Source of the DNA: Anadara kagoshimensis
Lineage: Eukaryota; Mollusca; Bivalvia; Arcoida; Arcidae
DNA: 64,000 bases
Direction: 5' to 3'
Assembly (NCBI GenBank): GCA_021292105.1
Contig: CM037870.1
Location: 18,407,087-18,471,086, forward strand
Below are positions 20,861 through 34,700 of the stretch, one piece after another. A program made the translations under genes and the position numbers. Position 1 is the stretch's first letter; each line of letters starts with the position of its first letter. The notes beneath the pieces were generated by a model. That model was not told where the DNA came from, made no database searches, and saw only the letters and a list, made by a program, of their open reading frames with translations.

Positions 20861-21815
20861 GATAATCATAATTATCATCATCATGTGTAAAGGAGTTTAA
20901 TCATAATTATCATCGTCATGTGTAAAGGAGTTTAATCATAATTATCATCATCATGTGTAAAGGAGTTTAATCATAATTATCATCGTCATGTGTAAAGGAG
21001 TTTAATCATAATTATCATCGTCATGTGTAAAGGAGTTTAATCATAATTATCATCGTCATGTGTAAAGGAGTTTAATCATAATTATCATCGTCATGTGTAA
21101 AGGAGTTTAATCATAATTATCATCATCATGTGTAAAGGAGTTTAATCATAATTATCATCGTCATGTGTAAAGGAGTTTAATCATAATTATCATTGTCATG
21201 TGTAAAGGAGTTTAATCATAATTATCATCATCATGTGTAAAGGAGTTTAATCATAATTATCATCATCGTGTGTAAAGGAGTTTAATCATAATTATCATCA
21301 TCATGTGTAAAGGAGTTTAATCATAATTATCATCATCATGTGTAAAGGAGTTTAATCATAATTATCATCATCATGTGTAAAGGAGTTTAATCATAATTAT
21401 CATCATCATGTGTAAAGGAGTTTAATCATAATTATCATCATCATGTGTAAAGGAGTTTAATCATAATTATCATCATCATGTGTAAAGGAGTTTAATCATA
21501 ATTATCATCATCATGTGTAAAGGAGTTTAATCATAATTATCATCATCATGTGTAAAGGAGTTTAATCATAATTATCATCATCATGTGTAAAGGAGTTTAA
21601 TCATAATTATCATCATCATGTGTAAAGGAGTTTAATCATAATTATCATCATCGTGTGTAAAGGAGTTTAATCATAATTATCATCATCATGTGTAAAGGAG
21701 TTTAATCATAATTATCATCATCATGTGTAAAGGAGTTTAATCATAATTATCATCATCATGTGTAAAGGAGTTTAATCATAATTATCATCATCATGTGTAA
21801 AGGAGTTTATATTTA
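20861..21815. repeat. 35-bp satellite array, 27 copies
   Basis: The unit is 35 bp, TTTAATCATAATTATCATCR followed by TCATGTGTAAAGGAG. The AAAGGAG word recurs at exact 35-bp steps from 20895 to 21805, giving 27 units with no insertions or deletions. Copies in the left third mostly carry CATCGTCATG; those to the right almost all carry CATCATCATG. Confidence 0.97.
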
Positions 21816-23110
21816 TAGAATAATAATTATAGCCACATTGATATGTGTATATACTATAGACATTCATCGGGGGAATTATATAAGTTTGATTGGTGTATAT
21901 ACATGCTTTATGTCCTGTCTGAAAAGTGCTAGATACAATCATGTATTTGTTTAAATTCTGGTCATGTACATAATACTTTCATAATTATGTTCATTGTGGA
22001 AATTATTTTAAACTTTCCTATTAAAAATCTTAATTTGCTTTGAATGTCAAATTCAAATTGAAGAAACATATTAAAACTTATGTAACATACCTAGGTTTCC
22101 ACAAGTTTAGAATTAGTAGTAGCCAAATTTGCAAAAATGGTGAAAAAATATTCCTTTTTAAAGTATTTTTTCACTATGTTGCTAGAAAGGTAAGTTTTTT
22201 AAAGAATTTCTCAGAAATTAGTAGCCATTGGCGACTTTGTCGAACAGGAATGTGTATATGACATGCAATTCCATATTCAATGTTTTTTCATAAAACAACA
22301 TTTTCCAGGAATGTACAATGTAAACATATACAGTTTACATCCATTCATTGATCTTTAAATAATAAAAATGTCTAAAAAGTTCATTTTAGTCATTTTAGAT
22401 AGGATTTTGATTTTTAGAAGTATATACATGTATATTGTATGGAAGGTAAATGAGATGAAGAGACCAATGTGAGAGATGTACTTTTCAGACAAAGCATTTA
22501 CTAGATGTATTTATTTTGAAATGTTATTGTTTTTGTTGATAGGGGGTAATATATAAATAAATCTAATACATATGCTAGTATTTAGTCACTGTTATTTGTT
22601 GCTTATTGCATGATTTTTCAACCCTTCTTTACTTAATAAGATAAATGTTTTTTGTTGGAGAAGGGAGTGGAGCGGTAGTGTTTTATGCTGAGAAAACACC
22701 ATCAACCTTCATCAAATGAACTAAAAGATTCCCAAAATAAGGACCTTCCTGAGCTGAATTTGAACCTAGGCAGTGAAGGGTTGTGTGATCAGTTTGTTGC
22801 TTTAGACCACGCTTGTTGAAGAAACAATTGTAGAGTTTTCTATTTTCACCTCCACATACATCGTATCTACCATTCAACATGTTGTCTTTCTACCACATCA
22901 TGTGTGTCAGTGAAACTGGGGAAAACTCTGATAATGTTGCATACATTGCATCAGCAATTTTTCAGTTATTTGGAATTCAGAGAAAGTTTATTAATCTCAA
23001 GATTAATCTAATAACAAGCTTGTGTATGTGTGAGATGTGCCAGTGTGTTTTAATGATCTGCCTTGTACTAGCACACATTGGAAGCCATATTAAGTTTGTT
23101 TTAATCTTAA

Positions 23111-23930
23111 GCTCACCAGGCAGAAAGGCCATGTAAGCTTATGACATAATACAGCATGTGTATGTCGGCGCATGTGGGTGTATGTTGTTATGTCATAGAA
23201 TAACTTGTTAATACTATTGTGACCCCAATTTTAGTTCAATCTTCATCAAACATCAATCAGAATGATCCTCGACAAAAACTAGATCAAGGTCATAGACGGG
23301 TCATGTTGGACAAGTGTGTAGGTCAATAGGTCAAATCTCTAGACTCAATGGGTCTGATATGCCCACCAGATAAATATTGTCTAGTCGATATGCTTCTTGA
23401 AAACTGAAACCCCCATGTCACAAACTTTACTTATAGTCAAGATATAGCAATTTACAGCTTTTCATGAATACTGTCATAACATGCCTTTGACCCCAACTTC
23501 ATGTAGAAAAACAATGCTTCAAAACATCAAACATATTTCCAAAAAATAGTACCGTAGTAGCAAAAGTGCAAATATAAAAACTTGGTCATGACCTGTAACC
23601 TGGGCCTGTAACAATTTTTTTTAGGAAAAACAACATATTTATAGCGATTTGGCATACATTTTTTTTTTTTTTTTTTTGAAATTGCTACAGGCCACTGAAG
23701 TGACTGTGCTTTGAACTTGTCTTCATACAGAAAAATAATGCTTCAAAAATTCAAAAATTAAAATCTACATTGAAATATGATAAAAAATATTAGTGGTTAG
23801 GTAAATATTTATTAGGTCATGACCCTTGACCTTGATCCCATTTTCAAATGTAAAATTTGAGGAGTTGAATATTGGTTTTAACAGTACACATATGCACCTT
23901 TGGTCAGATGAGCTAAACCCCTTGTTTTCA
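23111..23930 (+). mobile_element. Probable Helentron/pearl-like non-autonomous element
   Basis: It begins near AAGCTCACCAGGCAGAAAGG with a hairpin-like start and ends near GATGAGCTAAACCCCTTGTT, paralleling the ends of the element at 31649-33260. The interior has TGACCCCAATTTT, AGATCAAGGTCA and GACCTGTAACC-type stretches. No open frame of note. Boundaries are approximate. Confidence 0.45.
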
Positions 23931-24249
23931 CAAACTAGGTCCCCTAGTACAAAACAACTTAAACTGAGTTTTCAACTTAAACTCAGAATAAACTTTTCTC
24001 CCTTGGAAAAATCTGTTGAGCATTTATGTAATGCATAATAAACAGCTAACCACTTTGAGTTTATTGGCGGTGCTCCAGACAAAAAGGGATTTACATCGGA
24101 AAATACAATACTTGTACTTAACTTGATCGCTGAAACGCTTTTGGTAATGGTTATGTACATACAGAATTAAGCGTGTTTATGATCACGAATCAAAACATCG
24201 CCACATGGTTTGGGAGAAACATTGATGGAATTTGGAATATGCAGTGAAA

Positions 24250-27200
24250 ATGACAGTGGATATCACTCAGCCTTCCTTTAAACATCTGACTAGTACGAAA
24301 TATGGAAGACCAAAAGTCAACCAAAGCGTTGTAAGTTTGTCAGAATGATTTGAACACTTATTTACAAATTATTTGGGGCCTGGACACCCCCCCAACTATT
24401 GATAGTTTTCTCAGTAAAAAGGGAAACGAAATGTTATCGATTTGCCATCAGTAATTATACATAAAAGATAAGCTACGTGCTCTCACATTGTAAGCAATGA
24501 TGGCCCATTGTACATCGAAGATGGATTTTTACAGAGAGGGGGGGGGGGGGGGGGGGGGGGAGGACAGGGGAAAATTCCACAGTGACATTTCTGTCACATC
24601 AAATAATTGCAAAGATGAAGATGCAACCATACAATCCTGAGGCATACACAGGAGTCGAATATTGTGAGAAACATTATCGGTAACATGATCACTATTTAAG
24701 AATAAACAAGATGCCCACATATCTGCATATTGCAAGTCTTGTGTGAATAGTGTATCTTAATTGGCCTTTAAACTCCACACAAATGTGCAACCTTAATAAA
24801 CACTTTTATCATGTGGTATTTTGTTACTAAATATCTGTTAAGATAAGTCTGTATCAATGTATTTTAAGGAATTGACACACTCTTCTCCAAACAGTTTAAC
24901 AGTTTAATGCTTTAAAATGCCTAGACAATCTTTGTTACATATCAATTTCTATCAACCAGTATCTGAAGAAATTCAAATTTTTAACCTTTTTCGAATGTTA
25001 ATCCACTAAAATGGACAAAATTATAAACTTCATGTGTTAAAGGATTATGTTAGAAGATATGTTATTTATCAGTTTTTAAAATTCCAAGTAGACACACAAA
25101 ACTTTACATTCCAAAAAACTTCAAAGAAATGTTGCCTATATGGTGATGACAACTTGACAACATAACTGCTGTTTTGCACTTTTCAGGTGAGATATTTATG
25201 TCACATTTACAGCATTGAATATTGTTCTGTAAATTATAACAATGTCTAGTCACATATTTTAGATAACACCTCGACATAGTCTACCAGCATATTGCAATTA
25301 ACATTGCTAAGATTAAACCAATCAGCAAATTTTGTCTGGCTGGTTTTGTCTCAATATAAGTGAATTATATTGACTGAAACATTTCACCCCATTCAATCAG
25401 TTAGTCATTGGTATGTTCAGTGTTCTTCTTCATTTAAGTCATTTTAAATTTGACTGTTAAATATTTTCTTTAAGGTTTATTTTTTATGTTTACTTGGTTA
25501 TACATTTATTTGTAGCTTCTTGAGAATCTCACTCGGCCACATGTGGACTCATTTAACTATATGCTACAGGAAGGACTAGCCAAAGCAGTTCAGGTAATGA
25601 TAAAGCTAGTGATGGGACATCAGTTCAAAATCACAATCGATCATCGGTTGGAATCGGTTATTGCTTCCAATGCGATTTTACCGATTATAATCGGTTACAT
25701 GCTTTTCTAATTTTACTGCTTGTTTGTGAAGTGAATGTGTGTTTTTTGTGTTTAATAATTAATATTAGATATAATCTCGCTAGCACTTATATGTAAACTC
25801 ACTAGTAGCACTGTACTTGCATATAGTTGTATACTTTTGGTTTCTATATATGTACCTATGGTAAATTACGCCATGTTCTTGTTCCGCCATGTTGTTAAGA
25901 TGCAGATCCTGGCGAGGCTTTCTAAAGACCAGAATGGAAACGGTGAGGGACTGAACACGGATTCCAGAAACATATGATGATCGATTATGAAAAAACACCA
26001 TCGATAATCGGAATCAGAAGCTTCAACACGTCGCTAATCGATTCTTACCGATAATCGGAACACCACTAGATAAATCAGTACACCTGTGCTACAATCTGTC
26101 TCTTAATGTTGTAAATTCTAATTAAGCTGAATTCAGATATCAAAATGTAAGAGAAATACTTTAAATTACAAGGAACAAATGCTTTTTATTTGCAAAATGT
26201 TACTACACATGTGATAAGACAACCAAAGGTAAGGTTAGTAATTTACGCAACCAAAGGTGAAGTGAGTTATTTAGGCATTTCCAAAGTCAAATTGAGATAT
26301 TCAGACAACCAAAGGTGAAATGGGTGATTAGAGTAACCAAAATAAAAGTGAGTTACATAGGTAAAATGGATGATGTAGCCAATCTGAATGTAATGAGTTA
26401 TTCTGGCAACCAATTATAAAGTGAGTAATTTTAGTGTTTTGTTAGATCAAGTTTACTTACACTGTCATATTTATATAAAGGATAGCTGATGTATTATCAA
26501 GAATTTGCATTTATAATTATTTTTTTTATTTTTAGGGCATAACAGCACTAGAATTTTCCTTGCCAAATGATGACAGAGTGTCTTTTTCAGTATTGGTAAG
26601 TTGTACATGAACTACTTCATGTACATGTATATATGATACTGTTGTAATATTTTTACTGGTAATAAGTCATGTGGAATGCAATCTGAATGGTCGGACAATT
26701 ATGCTTGTACTTTTTAATGCGCTTGCCTGAGTACTATTGAAAGACAGCAAACAATACTATTGCATCTAGGTCATCTTAATCTCTGAGATGATTTATCAGT
26801 TATCTCTCTCAGATTTTGACATGGGCATGGGCTTTAACCACAGGAACTGTTAGTTTAGCCTTAATATTAAATTTAGCCAGGTTCTAAGGCACTTATCTTT
26901 AACAGACTATCCATGAAACATTCTGCAAAACTTTCAACAAAACCAAATTAGTGTAAAGAAGTAAGAATTGTCTCCTTGTCACACCTTTATTTTCCAGACT
27001 GACATTATTATATTTACCAGACCAAAAGGTCTTAAGTGCATGCTTACAGATTACAAACCCTCTCACCTGTTAGGTTTGAATCCTACTTGGGACAGAGCCT
27101 GTGTGACAAAGTTGTCAATTTGCTTGATGTAAGTCGGGATTTTCTCCAGGTACTCTGGTTTCCTCCACCATCCAGACTGACTGTACTGTACAGGTAATTT

Positions 27201-29877
27201 TGAATTCCTTCAAGTCCACCTGAATGATCAGATGGACTTGCAGGACATATCTTACCAGATAAATGTTAATGTTTTTATATGGATTTTGTAGGATGCAGAT
27301 ATTGCAAACCCAGTGGTGGCTAAAGGAAATAACTTTGCATCTACATTAAAAGTCTATCCATCAGAGGTTTGTTTTCTTGCTACATGTTTGTTTCTTATTT
27401 TGTGAGTCCTTCAGAAGAGACCTTAAAAACCCTAAAAAAATCTTACACTTTTTGGCAGGGATGTTTTTTGATCGATTTACAGATTAAGTGGACTTTATCC
27501 TGCAAAAGTTAAAACTTTGAACACCTCACCATGAACCACAAGGCCTCGAAGCTTGAAACTACATATAAAATATGAAAATGAAATTGGCTGACTTTCACCT
27601 TCAATCAAAGTCACAATAACCTTAACCATGACTACTAAACAAAGTGAGGGACATAAAGTATAATATGTTCTTCATTTCTTCTGCCTATATTTTGTCTGCC
27701 ACTTCCCCTGAAAACTACTTAACAGATCTTTATGGAACTTCATTGGAACAATGTTTAGGTTGAATAGATGTGTTATTGGCTCCTGGTATTTTGATTATGC
27801 ACATAATTTGGGGATTTCCAAGTTCAGGTTCGTTTTGGAGACACTTTTGAAGTGACATCCCATTTTAGTTGTAATTTTAGCATAAATGTATGAATTATTA
27901 CCCATTTTAGCCTGTACATACATGTCTGATGGTCTTTTTTTCATATTGTTGTGATATTAACAGTGTAGAGAGAGAGGTGTTACATACAAAGGAAGTCTAC
28001 AGATACATTTATTATGGAAGTTAAATGGTATTGTACAAGGGAAAGAAGAACGTCTGCTGGGAGAAATCCCTATAATGGTCAAGGTAAGAACGAACTTCAG
28101 TTAAAGCAATATGTCATAATGGTGTCATAGTGATGTCACAGTTCATGGTACCACCTAGGCGCATATTCGACTTGATCTAGATCCAAGTGTGAGTAAGTTT
28201 GCCAGTTGTCTTGCCACTGGTTGGCGATTTTCTCCTGTCATTTCAGTTGCCTCCATCATTCCAGAAGTGACTGCCTCATTAAAGGCATAGAACTCCATCC
28301 CTACAATCCACTCAAACTATTTGACCTACTGTACTCTTGAAGATAAAAGAAATTTATGAATACAGTAAAACCTTCAATAATGTCAACCTCTTTGTATAAG
28401 GGCCGTCTCTCCATTGAGACTAGTGTTTTAAGGTCCCTTTGCTCCTTATTTCAACCTAAAATGCCCTATATATACAGAACACCTGTCCATATTTTGTGTC
28501 CCCTGGGTAGTCTTTATGTGCAGATTTTACTTTGCATAAATTTTAGATCTTTAATTTTGAAAATAAATAAATTCATTATTGTCACAAATAATTAACTGTA
28601 CTTATGCAATACATTTACATGTTTATTCTTTCCATCATTTGGAGAACAATAATTTTTGTTAACAACCTAAAGATTTATTCTTTGTTTGGTTTTTTTTTAA
28701 GTAAAAGATAATGTATTTTAAATTTTCAGTCTGATGCTTGCAATATCAGCAGACTACCTCCTGCAGAACTTATAAAGAGAGGAGAAGAGGCTGAGGTAAT
28801 GTTACAAACTACCATTTGTTTTCCATTATGTGTTTCAAGTTCACATTTTGATCTTTATTCTCCAAAACTAATGGTGAAAATTTGACACTTGCTGATTATC
28901 ATGATTTCTACTAAATGAAAGAAAGAAAAGGTTCTAAATATGAGCTTATAATAAATTCTACTACTTAATAAGTTTCTTTGATAATAGTCAAACTTTTGAT
29001 TATATTCAAGATTTTTCCATACTCTGTCATTATCCAAAACATCACTGATTCTTTTGTTTAAGTTATGGTTTTAAATATTGTTAAGTTATGTGTTAATTCG
29101 CATTGTAAGCGTGTGCCTCGTTCTTTATTGATGCATATGTCAGTTTGTTACAAACATATATCTCATGAAAAGTTCACTTTTCTGTTCTTTTGAAAACAGG
29201 AGATAGGTGGATATTTTGTTATAAATGGAATTGAAAAAATAATAAGAATGTTAATTATGCCAAGACGGAATCAGGTAAGTAGATTTATTCTTTAAATCTC
29301 TAATTCTGCAACCCATAAAGCAAAAAAGCTGATGTAATAATAAGTTTGAAAATAAAGTTCAGTGTTTCAATCTAATTACTGTAAGTTGGAAAATTTCTGT
29401 GTCTTTTTATCTTTGTGTAAATTTGAGAGAATAAATAAATATGTGCAAATATATTACATGTAGTTTGATATAATTCACTTGCATATTCACTGACCACCAT
29501 CAGATGACACCAAAATAAAGGTACGAAAATATCTTTAAAAATGACAATTCTTGCGAAAATTAACTACACAAAATCTCCTGATTTACAGTACATTGTATTT
29601 ATAAATTTGAATTGGTCATAAATTACATGAACTCTTACCATATCCATTTTGAGTTGAAAATTTTAGATCATCAGTAATTCTTTACATTTTAAAGACTTAA
29701 TAAAACATTTTCCACCTTTACATATTAAAATTTAAACTGTAGAATGTTTTATGTTTTGTTGTTTTTAGCCTGTGTGTATGTTACGACCTTCCTGGAAAAA
29801 CAGAGGTAAACAGTATACTGAATATGGTGTCTCTATGAGGTGTGTGAGACAAGACCAAACTACTGTCGTAAGTTTAT

Positions 29878-29921
<44 letters not shown>

Positions 29922-31664
29922 CTAAGTATATGAACTGTTGTGAGTTTATATAGAACTCTCTCTCTCTCTCAAACTCTCTATCGAACTCTCTCATACTAAG
30001 TATATGAACTTGACTTAAGCTCCTTGTGTCTCTTAGGAGAAAGTTTGTTTCTGTAAACACCTTGTAATTTTGAATATTTTTCATACATTTATATCAAAAT
30101 GTAACAAAAAAGGAAACAGTGCAGTACCTAAACCAGTACACCAACCAGTGACCTTCCCATTACTAGCAAGATGCTCTACCAACTAAGCAACTCCTATGGA
30201 ACACAGTCAACGACAAAAATAACAACTGTTTTTGAATTAGTTACTGTATGGTTATATTCAATATAGAATTTATTTGCCTAATTTCATTTTATTTTTAGAA
30301 CAACATCCTACATTATTTATCTAACGGTACAGTAACACTGTGTTTTAGTCATCAGAAGGAAATGTTTTTCGTACCCCTTATGTTTATTTTAAAGGTAAGT
30401 TCTGTTACATTTTAGTATCTTCAATTAGATTACTTTTATTCAAGTGGTCTACAATATTGAAAGTCAAACATGCCTTAAAAGTTACTGCTATATAAGGGCA
30501 ATATGCTTTTAAAGGCCAGTAAATTTTATCCCAATTGCTCTTTATTCCTGTTATTTGGATTAGTTGCAAAATGGAAATTCTTGGAGACAATTTAGTTAAT
30601 CAGAATAGCCTTTGTAAACATTGGCATACATAAAGAAACATTATTGACCTCTGCCTTTCTGTATCTTGCATGTCATGTCATGAGATACAGGAAAACAACT
30701 CAGATAATCTTTTAATATACTGTAGAATCACAAATGTTTGTGGTGATCCAATTTTCTGTTTTCATGGACACCCTTGCCCACAAATTTACATGTCAATAAA
30801 AATACAAACTTATTTTAAAAGGAGGCCACGAAATACAAATTTAAAACCTCACAAAATTGTATATTTTCTGAGAACCATTTCTGAATTTCTTTATAATTTG
30901 CAGGGATTGATGAATGTAACAGACAAGTATATATATGATGAACTTGTGAAGGGTAAAGAAGATGATTCATATTACAAAGGGTAAGCTGATATTCTTATGA
31001 ATACAATATATATTAAATACTGTTTTTTCACATACCGAAGTGGTTAATTAAATCTTTATCTACAGAACATGGATGTCTCAAATAAAACACATGTTTGACC
31101 TGTGTACAATTGTTATGTTTTGCCAAAAGATAAAGACTAGCCTCACACACAGTGACATCATAATATCCTTTCAGTCATGATGTCATCAAGTATATAGATG
31201 TATATACAAACCTCAATTTACCATTCAAAACAATGGCAAGATAAAATTTTAAAGAATTGAAGAGAAATTAAAAGATACAAAATCCATTTTCTGACATTAG
31301 ATGTAAAAAATTAAAATGGTTGAATCCCACTTGGGACAGATCCTAGTGTCAAAAAGTTTGTCAGTTCGGTTTTCTGAAGGCATTCCAGTTCTTTCCATCA
31401 TGCATGAACTGATAGCTTTAGTATATTGAAAAGACCTTGAGTATGGGGCATAAAACACCATTACTCTTCTCTATTCCATTGTTATATTTTAGATGTATTG
31501 TATATATGTTGAGACAAGCCTTAAATGAGAACATCATGTCACAGAAGGATGTGTTACAGTATATAGGTAAACGTTTCCGAGTAAAGCTGCCATTACCATC
31601 GTGGTACACTGATGAACAGATGGGACAGTTTTTGTTTCAGTGAGTTTTTAGCTCACCTGAGCCA

Positions 31665-31696
<32 letters not shown>

Positions 31697-31708
31697 GTCC
31701 GTTGTCTG

Positions 31709-31773
<65 letters not shown>

Positions 31774-34700
31774 ACGAACCACTGGGCAGATTTCAACGAG
31801 ACTTGGTCAGATGCATGTCTTGGTCGGTGCAATTCAAATTTGTTCGTGGTGTTGCCATGGCTACCATAACTAGGTCAAGGTGACCTAGGGGTGCAAAAAT
31901 CTTAAAAAATCTTCTTCTCCGAAAGTATTGATTAGAGAAAAAATCTGATGTGATATTTGGCTTCTCTAGGGTCTTTAGCCTATAGTTTGTTCATTTTGTG
32001 AAATTCGGACAAAAAATAGGTTACGCGTTTTTGCGTTTAATTTTGAAAAAATCGTAAAATAGCTTCAAATTGTTATAACTTGACTATTTGGCCAGATAAT
32101 GACATGGGGTTTTCAGTTTTGACATCTTCTTGTTAGTATCTTCAAATTGAGGTCAAGGTCAATTGTGAAGGTCGTGACCTAATTTTTTTTACCTCTGATT
32201 ATAATTATTATCTCGAAAACTATAAACTTTTTGTATAGGCATGTATATTAGAATGTTGTAGGTATTGATACAACAATCATTTTGGTGTATAGAAAAAGGT
32301 CATGGGTTCAAAGGTCAAGGTCACAGATGTAAAACAATACCAAAATGGTTACTTATCTCGAAAACTATAAACTTTTTGTATAGGCATTTATATTAGAATG
32401 TTGTAGGTATTGATACAACGATCATTTTGATATATAGAAAAAGGTCATGGGTTCAAAGGTCAAGGTCACAGATGCGAAACAATACGGAAATGTTTAATTA
32501 TCTCGAAAACTATAAACTTTTTGTATAGGCATGTATATTAGAATGCTGTAGGTATTGATACAACGATCATTTTGATGTACAGAAAGAGGTCATGGGTTCA
32601 AAGGTCAAGGTCACAGATGCGAAACAATACGGAAATGTTTAATTATCTCGAAAACTATAAACTTTTTGTATAGGCATGTATATTAGAATGTTGTAGGTAT
32701 TGAAAGAACGATCATTTTGATGTATAGAAAAAGGTCATGGGTTCAAAGGTCAAGGTCACAGATGCGAGACAATACCGAAATGGTTAATTATCTCGAAAAC
32801 TATAAACTTTTTGTATAGGCATGTATATTAGAATGTTGTAGGTATTGATACAACAATCATTTTGATGTATAGAAAAAGGTCATGGGTTCAAAGGTCAAGG
32901 TCACAGATGCGAATCAATACCGAAATGGTTAATTATCTCGAAAACTATAAACTTTTTGTATAGGCATGTATATTAGAATGTTGTAGGTATTGATACAATG
33001 ATCATTTTGACGTACAGAAAAAGGTCATGGGTTCAAAGGTCAAGGTCACAGATGCGAAAACAATACTGAAATGGTTAATTATCTTGAAAACTATAAAAGT
33101 TTTGTATAGGCATGTATATTAGAATGTTGTAGGTATTGATGCAATGATCATTTTGATGTAAAGAAAAAATTCATTGGGGTTTAGTATTTATGTTTTCTTT
33201 AAATCTATCAGCTAGCCATTAGTTATCAGGTGAGCGTATAAGGCCCATGGGCCTCTTGTTATAATACATTTAGTTGCTCAGTAGAAAATTGATCTTCAAG
33301 ATAGTCATATACACATAAAGACTGTTAATTAAAAACTTTCAAAAGACTAAGTTAGAGTTAGCATCTGTGTGTATAGGATGCTGATGAGAAATTTAATCTA
33401 GTAATAATGGAAATCAGTTGGATTTCATAATTGATGATCAGATCTACTCTAGTATTAATCGGGTAATAGTTGGTTATAACAAATACATAAGAAATGAAAA
33501 TTCTTTATTCAGAACAAAATATAGAATTTCAGATGTAAGATTTAGTATTGTTTTGAACTAGCATTTTCCAATACATCTATCTAGTTTGAATTATGTGCCC
33601 AGTGTACATACTGTGCATCGAGTATGCATCTAGTCTTAGATCCAGGGGACAGGACTAAGTCTCCACTGAGAAGAACTTTTACCATAATCTTGTGTTATTT
33701 CATGTTCTCTGTACAGTGCATATCTATATATACATTTTTATATTTCAGACAGTGTATTTGCATACATCTAGAGTCAAACATAGATAAATTTAATATCCTT
33801 GTGTAAGTATGACAAATTATTTATACAGTAAAACCTCTATTTACTACCACTGTTTCTTTGGTTATATAAAGGTGATTGATGTTAAATCAAGAGAAACTCA
33901 TAAAAAAATACAGGTGCATAAAAGAAATAGACTTTGGGACTTGCAGCAATAAGTGGTTTTGCAAAGATTATCAAGGGGTATTTTAATGATGTTTTACTGT
34001 ACAGTTTAACCTTGATTCATTGCTGCATTTGTTAGTAAAATTTTAGCATTAAAAAGGGATTGGCAATAAATCAAGGCAGGTTTATAAAGAAAACATGGTA
34101 GAAATAGATTTTCCATGGCAAAGAAATGTGGTGATAAGCAAGGTGGTAAAGTTATGGAGGGCATTATAACATGGTTTTAATAGTATTCAAATAATATATT
34201 GATCACTGATATTACTGTATATCGGGGGAATTTCGAGGTTTTTTTATTTTCATGTAAATTTGTGAGAGAAGTAGGATGATAAAACTAAGTAAAAGTAAAG
34301 AATTACCGTTTTTGTGCATGAAAATTTCGGTATTTTCAGTAAGCAAATCATTCATACAATAACACAATGTTAATTCAGATAATTGTTCAATGAACCATAG
34401 CATGAAGAGTTAATTTGCAGTCAATGACTTACCTATTTTTCAGGTTAATGACAAAAAAGTTATTTGCATTTGCTAAAGGAGAATGTGCCTTGGAGAGTGC
34501 AGACAACCCAATGAATCAAGAAGTATTATTTCCAGGGCAACTGTATCAGATGGTTCTAAAAGTAAGTTAATACTTCTCTCCCTTTGTGGCATGTATACTA
34601 AAAAGAAAGAAAAACAAACCACAGCCTTAAAATTGTATTTAGGAATATTGTTTCACTTTACATAGCAGGGGAAAGAAAAAACAGAATTTTAACTTTTAGT

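Larger units (their letters stand above)
12502..24249. other. Gene-poor region between SLC35E2 and POLR1B
   Basis: No gene that I recognise. The first kilobase is probably SLC35E2 3' UTR. The rest contains fold-back elements (15385-15508, 16480-16742, 16851-17055), a TGTCCCC-type element (19797-20080), fragments with AGCTCACCTGAG ends (20231, 20770), the 35-bp satellite (20861-21815), a SINE-like piece on the minus strand (about 22640-22870) and a Helentron-like element (about 23111-23930). Two minus-strand open frames (18230-17985 and 18882-18661) are discussed as weak candidates. Confidence 0.7.

Noticed and set aside
20861..21815. Regular array with a CRISPR-like period
   Set aside because: The 35-bp units are directly contiguous with no variable spacers, and the sequence is eukaryotic. 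It is a satellite.
24529..24735. Minus-strand frame ending in a proline run
   Set aside because: The proline run is only the G23 tract read on the other strand; no homology or splice context.
25780..26001. Minus-strand frame of 73 residues as a transposase remnant
   Set aside because: It lies inside the short hAT-like MITE and has no transposase motif that I can see.
31674..31883. Arginine-rich frame of 69 residues
   Set aside because: It is a GTC/CGT microsatellite and the 5' end of a transposable element.
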